From positions 313,120 through 377,119 of the forward strand of contig PDUO01000024.1 of NCBI GenBank assembly GCA_003008705.1: a stretch of 64,000 nucleotides of DNA, written 5' to 3'. This stretch comes from Pezicula radicicola (Eukaryota > Ascomycota > Leotiomycetes > Helotiales > Dermateaceae). Numbering within the stretch: the first letter of the stretch is position 1; each line of letters starts with the position of its first letter. Positions 57,005 to 64,000 of the stretch are shown piece after piece. The notes under the pieces are model-generated. The model was not told the DNA's origin, made no database searches, and worked only from the letters and a program-made list of their open reading frames with translations. The translations under genes were made by a program, and so were the position numbers.

Positions 57005-58144
57005 ATGTGCTTCTGGCACAGAATCTGCTGCTGCTGCCGCCCCAGAGTTGAGGGCTCAGATCATGGCGAAGAGCATGGTGGTGACGAAGAGCACGGCCCG
57101 AACTCCTTTGGTATGCCGGAACTTGATAATCGAACAGATTCTGACGCTACTATGGTAAATAAACAGACTACGTCTGTGAAGGCTACTGCACAGAATACTA
57201 CTGCTGGTAAGAAAACGGCAGTGGGAAAAGCAATGGCGGAAGCTGGACTAGTGGTTGGAAGTCCTGCGGCGTCGTCGGCAATAGATCAGATACCCTCCCC
57301 TACAACACCAGGTAAAGAGTCTGCATGGAATCCATTCAAGTCCAAGAAAAAACAACTCCCGGGACAACCTGAGTCTTCTGTGGATGCTAGAAGCAAAATA
57401 TTTGACAAGGTACCATATGCACCCAAACGTCGGACTTTGCCAGTCAAGAACAATGCTGGTGAAGGAAGCAGTTCCTCTATGGCAGGACCATCTGGACAAA
57501 GACCAGAGCAGAATGAGCGGGGATCAGGAGCGAGTACCAGTGTTGGTGTTGGTAACTCGACTGCAGGCAATTTGACTGCGAACCTACCTTTTATCCAAGT
57601 TTCGCCTGCCTCGGAGAGTAATAGCACACGACCTAGCACTGCTATAGCAGGACCATCAGGACAAAGACCACAGCAGAATGAGGACAGAACAGGAGCAAGT
57701 ACCACCGCTGGTGCGAGTAACATGATTGCAGACTTTGTGCTTTATGATGATGATATTAGCCCACTACGGAATGAGGACGGAACCGGAGCAAGTACCACTA
57801 CTACTGCGAGGAACTTGACTACGCAATTTCCGCTTTATGAGGAGCGAATTCTTGAAAGTAATTGGCAGGGGTTATTCGGAGCAAGTACTGGCACTGCAGA
57901 TGAATCTCTTGCCGCTACCGAGGGCATAGAGAACCCAGACACAGGAAACATACCACTTACTGATGACCAAGAATCAATGGAAAGAGAAGTAATAGTTCCA
58001 GAAGGGTCTGTTGTAAGGGAACTTGACTCGGATGAAGTTGCTGCTTCAGCAGAGCCATCAGAAGAGCGAACAGGTATGATCACCATCACTGACCTTGCAA
58101 GTATTCTCCAAAAAATTCTCTCACATAATGGTTTCATGGACTGA
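57005..58144 (+). CDS. Disordered Ser/Thr-rich repeat protein with N-terminal Cys cluster
   Basis: A 379-aa single-exon protein of unknown function. The N terminus, MCFWHRICCCCRPRVEG, has five Cys in the first eleven residues, four in a row, a likely site of palmitoylation and membrane anchoring. The rest is low complexity. Internal repeats are AGPSGQRPEQNERGSGAST (DNA from 57482), AGPSGQRPQQNEDRTGAST (from 57648) and a shorter NEDGTGAST (near 57770), each followed by a variable Asn/Thr-rich piece. The acidic C terminus ends EERTGMITITDLASILQKIL, possibly an amphipathic helix. No known domain or signal peptide. Confidence 0.65.
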   Translation: MCFWHRICCCCRPRVEGSDHGEEHGGDEEHGPNSFGMPELDNRTDSDATMVNKQTTSVKATAQNTTAGKKTAVGKAMAEAGLVVGSPAASSAIDQIPSPTTPGKESAWNPFKSKKKQLPGQPESSVDARSKIFDKVPYAPKRRTLPVKNNAGEGSSSSMAGPSGQRPEQNERGSGASTSVGVGNSTAGNLTANLPFIQVSPASESNSTRPSTAIAGPSGQRPQQNEDRTGASTTAGASNMIADFVLYDDDISPLRNEDGTGASTTTTARNLTTQFPLYEERILESNWQGLFGASTGTADESLAATEGIENPDTGNIPLTDDQESMEREVIVPEGSVVRELDSDEVAASAEPSEERTGMITITDLASILQKILSHNGFMD

Positions 58145-58812
58145 TATTAACATACAAAACTACAGGGTAGCGATGGTGCCAGCATTGAATCGTGGGAATC
58201 GGAGGATTGAAAGGGCCGCTGAGAAGTATCCAGGAGTGTGTTTTCTGACCTAGGGTGGATGTCAAGACAGAAAGATCGAAATCGGCGAGCAGGAATTACT
58301 TTCTGTATAGCATAGCGGGAGTTTGGGAAGCTCATGGTTGATGCTGTTTTCTGTAATACAGCATTTGAAATACAAATTCCATTAGTAGTCCAACACAACT
58401 GCATCGAATAATTGAAAGGTTTTAATATTAGTAACTTACTTGATTTAAGTAAACTATTCCAATAAAACTTTACTCAGAAAAATCTGTTACAAAGCAATTT
58501 CTACAGCGACTTAAAACATTCACACAGTCTAAAGGCGCTGCTTTCTAGATAAGTTAATAAGGCTTCAATAAAACAAACATAGCTTTCGCCGGATTCTACT
58601 GTAGTCACACTGTCGCAATGACAAATGCAACACGAAGGGGAGGAAGGCGGACGTGCCATTCATCTTGTACAAAAGTAACAATCACTCTGAATGAAATCTA
58701 AAATTACTTTGGTCCTGTTTTTGAAAATATCAGTTGAAACGTTTATGAAGTTATATGCATTTACAAGTTTGGAAATGTTTTAATTCTAGACTACCTATCA
58801 CCCAGTCCATCA
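58145..58812. other. Convergent AT-rich intergenic region
   Basis: 3' flanks of the repeat protein and GH51 genes. No gene seen. Confidence 0.5.
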
Positions 58813-61000
58813 TCAACAAGTCAAAACAGCAACCTCCCACTGCTCTAATTCAAATTCGAAAACACCCCCAGAACCAGCTACAAGTTCCACTTCATTCTTA
58901 CTAACAACATCACTTACAACACCCTGCTCATCCAATACATTTGAACTTAAACCATCTGGTGCAGATAAAACTGTCAACAACCCATTTGCACCTTCTGAAA
59001 TCCCTTCGAAGGCTATATTGAATGGTATGGCGTCGGTGGTATTATAGATTGCCGTTTTGAATACGTAGTTTCCTGAATCGGTGATTCCTGCTACCCAGTA
59101 TGCGGGTCCGAACCCGGTGTCTGAGGTTACGGGTACGGTTGCATCGTAGCGGTTATTTGAAAAGAGGGAGATTACGTGGTAGGAGGTTGAGAGGACTGTT
59201 TGGCTAGGGGAGGCTGTGAAGGAGATGAGATCGGGCTTTGGAGGTGTGTTAGTCGTTTTCAATAAGTAAATAGAATAGTGTTTGAAAATAAGTGAGGAGA
59301 GGGAAAGGGAAAGGGAAAGGGAAAAGAATAACTAACACTCCAAGTATACGAATTTAGATTCTGAAATCCAGGTGCATAACTCATTCCAACTACCTTATCA
59401 CCATTCCTCTCAGCACCAATACTCCAAATCGCCTCACTCACAGACCCAATCCAAGGCGGATATGCAAATTTCGGTAAATCCCAATTTACACCTGCGATTT
59501 CTCCTTCTAGATTTCCTTGTACGACGGCGTATTCACCGATTAATGTCTTGTATTCTGTATCTGCGTGATCGAATTTTCCAAATAGACTAACAAATGTATC
59601 TGGTCGCGTATATGTATGAAAATCAGTCCAAGTAGCTGTCTCACCACTACCACCAACAGCTGTATAATCACCCGTTGATGAAATAATAGTGAGATCTGGA
59701 TAGGCGGATGAGATGGCGTTATAGAACATGCTGAATCGATAGGATGCATATGTTTCTGGTCCGTCATCGTATAGATTATCTTCATTACCAATTTCTACGT
59801 ATTTTAGAGGCCAGGGATCTGGATATCCGAGAGAAGCGCGTAGAGAGCCGTAGGGTGTACTGGTTGATCCTAGAATAAATTCTAGCTCGTCTAATGTGTC
59901 GTCTACCCATGGTGCGAGTGCTTCTGCACTTAGGATATGGTCTGCATCGTTGCCGAGGTACATTCCTGCCCATACTGCTAGAATGGGTTCTATTGAGAGA
60001 TCGGTACACCACTATTTGGAGAATTAGTTCGGAGTTTTGGGAGAAGTGGTAGTGAGGGGGTTTGAGATATGGGATATGGGATACGTACGTTGAGATATTC
60101 TACGAGTCCTAGTCCGTCTGTATTTTCATATCCCCATGTGCCGGGTCGACCTGGACGTTCGGTGAGTGGACCTATAGTCTCATTCCATCTCCAGGGATAG
60201 TGGTATACATCTCCTTCACTAAGAAAGTATAAGCATTTGAAAATAAAAATGTTTTACTTGGGGAATACACACATATTATTTCCTCCGGGCATTCTAAGAA
60301 AACTGGGATTAAGTTCTTTCAAAGCTTCCATTAGATCTTGTCGGTTTCCATTTGGTCTATTGTTGAAAGTTGGTGGGAATAAACTGATGAGATTGAAATT
60401 GAGTGATTCACTCCCAGAATCGAATTCAATGACGAAAGTATTATTGATGTTCTCCGCTGCGACCGTAGGTATCAATTCAAAACTGTGCTCTACCCATGTC
60501 GTAGGCAAGGTGGATGAAGGAATGTCAAGACTAGCAAAAACGTCGTCTGTCAAATTTGATTGAAGCTTGACGGTAAAATTTCCCTCGTATGACCCAATGG
60601 CCCAGAAGCTACCAGTATAGTTTTGCGGTTTGACATCAATGCCCCACCAACCTGGGTTAAGTATTCCAATTTTTCCAGTTGAGGAGTCTGTACCTGAAGC
60701 GACGTTGATTGAGGTGGGTAAGGAGGATGACAGCGGAATGGACGTGTTCTGCAGAGTTAAAAGTGCACCGCCAACGGGAACCCATGGTTCCAGAGTGGAT
60801 GAATGCTCTAAGCTTCCTTGAAATGCTCGGTTTTGAATCAATTCTGCGTAAATACCTCCATCTCCAGAATGATTGATGTCTTCGAACATGAGACCATATG
60901 CAAGTGGGGACGACGCATTGCCACCGGTGCTAGAGACTGTGAGATTAATCGCACTAGCAATGCCAGACAAAAATGGAAGGAAAAATAATTGGCCTATCAT
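58813..61000 (-). CDS. Secreted alpha-L-arabinofuranosidase, GH51
   Basis: Removes arabinofuranosyl side chains from hemicellulose and pectin. Exons 61000-60273, 60218-60089, 60011-59337 and 59235-58813 encode 651 aa. A signal peptide is evident ([17 protein letters not shown]). The N-terminal part is a beta-sandwich with [20 protein letters not shown]. The acid/base is Glu in [11 protein letters not shown] and the nucleophile Glu in [11 protein letters not shown]. Also seen: [19 protein letters not shown] and the closing beta domain. The last intron ends at an AAG acceptor, giving [13 protein letters not shown], with a CTAAC branch before it. It contains (GGGAAA)4 on the plus strand. Many N-x-S/T sites fit secretion. 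Confidence 0.92.
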
Positions 61001-61723
61001 TTTGACTGACTGGAAAGTACGAGGAGGCTGCAGATACCTCACATATTAAACCAGGTACTTGCGATTTTATATGTACTTCGGATTGTCCACTTCAACACGC
61101 TTCCCCTCGCTTCCCCTCAATTTTTAAACAATTTGAGGTTCAATCACCTTTTCTAACTCTGGATTCTGATTGAAGCGCATGTTGAAAGTATGCAAGTCAT
61201 ATCGCTAATATGGAGAAGTGGACTTTTGCCAAGCAAGGAAATACGACCAAGTCGGGGGAGCACGGGGAAAGATGGGGGATGTTTGTTGTTGTGGGTGAAG
61301 ACCCGGCATAGCGACAGCCAATCATTACGCGACATTGAAAATATAGAAGTCTTCGCTTTGTGGAGCTTTGGCTTTCTTGAGTAAGAATCCGGGGAAGTCG
61401 CCGGGGACTGTGAAATTGTGAAGAGAAAGCGGGGAGGCTACCAAGTCCTTGCTTAAAAAGCCATGTGACCCAATGTAACAACACGACGATGTTGGCATTC
61501 GGTCATTTAAGGGCAGAGAGTGATCAAGATAATCACGCCATTACAGAAAACAATAGAATCAGGACCATCGGATCTTAAAAGCACAATAAACTAGCTAGCT
61601 ATCAAGTACTCTTTCAAAGTGACTTTTTTCTATTTGCTCCTGTAACTTGCGAAACACAAAATTTATCAATTGATTAATACAGCGACTGCTATGAAAGGGA
61701 GAAAAAGGAAGCTTGATAGTCTA
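61001..61723. promoter_or_regulatory. GH51 upstream region
   Basis: Upstream DNA of the GH51 gene and 3' flank of the MFS relic. No gene seen. Confidence 0.45.
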
Positions 61724-62808
61724 CTACCGGCCTCGCTTAGTTTCTCGTACGATGAAGATCGGGACCACTTGAGCTTGGACTTGTGGAACTGTGTCTTTGG
61801 GGTGAAAAGCTTGTACGAAGGATGGAGCGAAGCTAGCTACGGAGTATGTGGTCGAACAGGTCAGTACGTAACATGACGCCCATATGTAATTGAGGATGTT
61901 ACTAAAGAAGATTTTCCATTCAGCAAATAGGCCAATAGTTGTGCTACGGGATTTCACCTCTGTAGCAATGATCTCTTTTTCAGCTAGGTTTAGAAAGCTG
62001 GCAGTTGCTGGGCGGCTGATATTGGAGTAGCAATACGCAAGACGAACTGCTATTGTGAGGTAACCGTCGACGATGAATATCCTAGGAGCGTTTAGTAAAT
62101 AGTGTATAGTAAGAAATGATGAATCTGAACTTACTATCTCCAATCGTGGCAGCCATTGGCATTATGAATATATACAATTCCATAAGCGAGAATATTAGAT
62201 ACAATATTTACGGCGATATTGGAGACTATAAGTATGCTCATTCTCCATTGCAGATCGATAACTAGATAATATAGAGAACAGACGAAGACACAGCCTGGAA
62301 TAAGACCAGAGTCAAAAATCCCAACTAAGAAACGAGTCGCAAATAATGCCGAGTAACTTTTGTCAAAGCCTTGGCCAAATGAACGAGACCTGTTTGAAGT
62401 AGTTAGTAACTACTCATCTCGATTCTTAATGCCTTCAAATCACATACCTAAGAGAGCGGTTATTACAGACAGATATCTCATATACGAGAAGTGGTATTTC
62501 CTCTCAAGTAATCGCACTAAACGATTGCTAGGTACCTCAAACAAAATTAACGGCACTAGGGGAATTACAATCGCAATGAAAGCCTTTGTTACAGTCATCT
62601 TTCAGTCTACTGGCAATTTCTGGATCGTTGCTGCCCCAATGTTTGTCCGTCCCATGAGCGAAAGAAAGTTGAGAGGGAGCATTGGCACGAGGTGAAGATC
62701 AACTTTAAGTGCTAATTTTCGATCGAACTTAGAGAAGCTATTATTGTTGATGAAATCATTGCTGAGTTCTGCTGCAGAGGACTTGAGAGCCTCGTCTTTC
62801 TCCTGCAT
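61724..62808 (-). pseudogene. Decayed MFS transporter, Dal5 (allantoate permease)-like
   Basis: Reading from 62808, MQEKDEALKSSAAELSND leads into KVDLHLVPMLPLNFLSLMGRT and NIGAATIQKLPVD, the start of a Dal5-family anion:cation symporter. A TGA follows in frame (62633 area), after which the protein continues (TVTKAFIAIVIPLVPLILFE). An intron (62390-62447) is followed by a one-base frame mismatch, then FATRFLVGIFDSGLIPGC and RMSILIVSNIA. The next splice (62082-62135) makes TAG where HDW-R-W is expected (TGG to TAG). The frame then runs IFIVDGYLTIAVRL and stops early after VQAQVVPIFIV. About the last five membrane spans are missing. At least two nonsense changes, one frameshift and a truncation. 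Confidence 0.8.
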
Positions 62809-63474
62809 CGATGGTACGATCACCGACTCGGACGGTACTGTCGCTATCGTAACTCAGGGGTTGGTACTCCCACAATGTCCAAAAGCAGAAGGTGAATAGA
62901 TTCGAAGCTGAAGAAAGTAGACAAGTCATGTTTACTTCAGGACCACAAAAGTTGAGGCAGGTGTATGTTAGAAGGTAGATAGATGCAAAGAAAGAGTGGG
63001 CCTCGGCGTGGACAATCGATTCCCGCTTCTTGTATCCTTCTAATTCAGACTACTGGTGGGAATTATCTCTTCACCTTGCTGCATCTACTTATAATCTGCA
63101 TGTTAGACGCATTTGGACGAAGATGCATTCCCGCTAACAACGATTCCCTGGTGTGCAATCGTATGGTTTCGTACCATTCTCCAATCACTAAGCGAAGAAC
63201 GCCCCTTGATTACCTAATTAAGCGACAATTCCCAGGGACATGGTTACCGGCGGCAAGGTAGCGGTTCCGCATACCTATCAATTAAAGAGAGTCTTTTTGG
63301 TTGGCTCAAATTTAATCTAAACTAAGAACGATACCTACTTCTCAAGATAAACGAATGGATAGTCCCTCAGCGCGAATCCAGCTCCGTACATCCATCTGGT
63401 GCAATATAGACTACAACCTCTTCACACACCTCGAACTCATTACTCTCACCAAAAAATTAAAAGAATAAAAAATA
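62809..63474. other. Intergenic region
   Basis: Divergent spacer between the MFS relic and the FAD monooxygenase. An A-rich stretch just before 63475 is a likely 5' UTR. No gene seen. Confidence 0.45.
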
Positions 63475-64000
63475 ATGACCACTAAACCCAAATTCCGAAT
63501 TGCCATAGTAGGATCAGGACCAATCGGAAAACTAATACTGAGCTCAGTAAAACCACACCCACGCATCTCGTACACACAATATGAAGCCGAAACATTGCCA
63601 CTCCGTCCCTCCTTCGGATACGGAATAGGACCACAAACACTCTCAACGACGCAAACTCTCAACCCAAAAATCGGCAAACGACTCCATAATGAATGTATTA
63701 TTAGTCCCGTATGGATGAATTTCTACCATGGCGGGAAAGAAGAGAGATTACCTACTATTGAGGTACCTTCCGGAGTGTATGGTCGAATTGGTCGCGAAGA
63801 ACTGTTGGAATTGCTTGATTCTTTTGGTCCTGATGGTTTTGAAATTGGGTATGGAAAGAGACTCAAGACAGCTGAGAAGGTTGATGGTGGAGAGTTGAAG
63901 TTAGGGTTTGAGGATGGGAGTGAAAGTTATGCGGATGCGATATGGGCTTGCGATGGGATGAATTCTCTTTGTCGCCAGCTTATTCAAGGATCCGAGTATC
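63475..64000 (+). CDS. FAD-dependent monooxygenase, N-terminal part (runs off window)
   Basis: A group A flavoprotein hydroxylase-like protein. The ATG at 63475 opens a frame to the window end (175 codons). The Rossmann motif is FRIAIVGSGPIGKLILSS; SFGYGIGPQTLS resembles the FAD-loop of salicylate-hydroxylase-like enzymes. VYGRIGREELLELLDSFG holds the Arg of the usual 'G-x-x-R-x-x-L' element. The DG motif reads WACDGMNSLCRQ instead of the common GADGxxSxxR. The C-terminal domains are outside the window, so substrate and completeness are unknown. Confidence 0.82.
   Translation, partial: MTTKPKFRIAIVGSGPIGKLILSSVKPHPRISYTQYEAETLPLRPSFGYGIGPQTLSTTQTLNPKIGKRLHNECIISPVWMNFYHGGKEERLPTIEVPSGVYGRIGREELLELLDSFGPDGFEIGYGKRLKTAEKVDGGELKLGFEDGSESYADAIWACDGMNSLCRQLIQGSEY

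Overview
The window is nuclear DNA of a filamentous ascomycete. Protein genes have one to five short introns (about 45-150 nt) with GTANGT-type donors and CTAAC/CTGAC branch sites. Genes are packed on both strands with AT-rich spacers, and the families (PYM, HET, THI4 with a TPP riboswitch, Dal5-like MFS, GH3/GH51) are typical of Pezizomycotina. Protein character suggests Leotiomycetes (Botrytis/Sclerotinia-like), but that is an impression, not a computed assignment. No rRNA, tRNA, CRISPR or intact transposon was seen.

1-30 kb is mostly a conserved housekeeping block: the 3' end of a GH3 beta-glucosidase, the N-end-rule E3 ligase UBR1, the complex III subunit QCR9 (five exons, one GC-AG intron), the Mago-Y14 partner PYM, the COMPASS WD40 subunit SWD3, an ISC1-type sphingolipid phospholipase C, mitochondrial Zim17, cullin-3, a calpain-like protease, a C2H2 zinc-finger gene, mitochondrial intermediate peptidase OCT1 and a MICOS subunit. 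Between the calpain and zinc-finger genes lies an array of about 170-bp degenerate repeats (23.08-23.9 kb), followed by a cluster of hairpins.

30-47 kb is more accessory: a GMC oxidoreductase, an alpha/beta hydrolase, a BTB protein, a decayed HET-like relic in a 3.3-kb gene-poor stretch, an SDR with a 12-nt microexon, and a divergent pair of an intact HET-domain gene and an AAA ATPase. The HET protein appears to hold three tandem HET-like units, only the last with a canonical core. This pair is the best candidate here for an undescribed non-self-recognition or signalling module.

47-64 kb holds a beta-carbonic anhydrase, an unknown 255-aa protein, the base-excision-repair endonuclease APN1, THI4 preceded by a TPP riboswitch inside a 5'-UTR intron, a small unknown ORF, a disordered repeat protein with an N-terminal Cys cluster, a secreted GH51 arabinofuranosidase, a decayed MFS transporter, and the 5' part of an FAD monooxygenase running off the end. 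Exon-intron structures were read by eye from splice signals and family conservation; no alignment or expression data were available.
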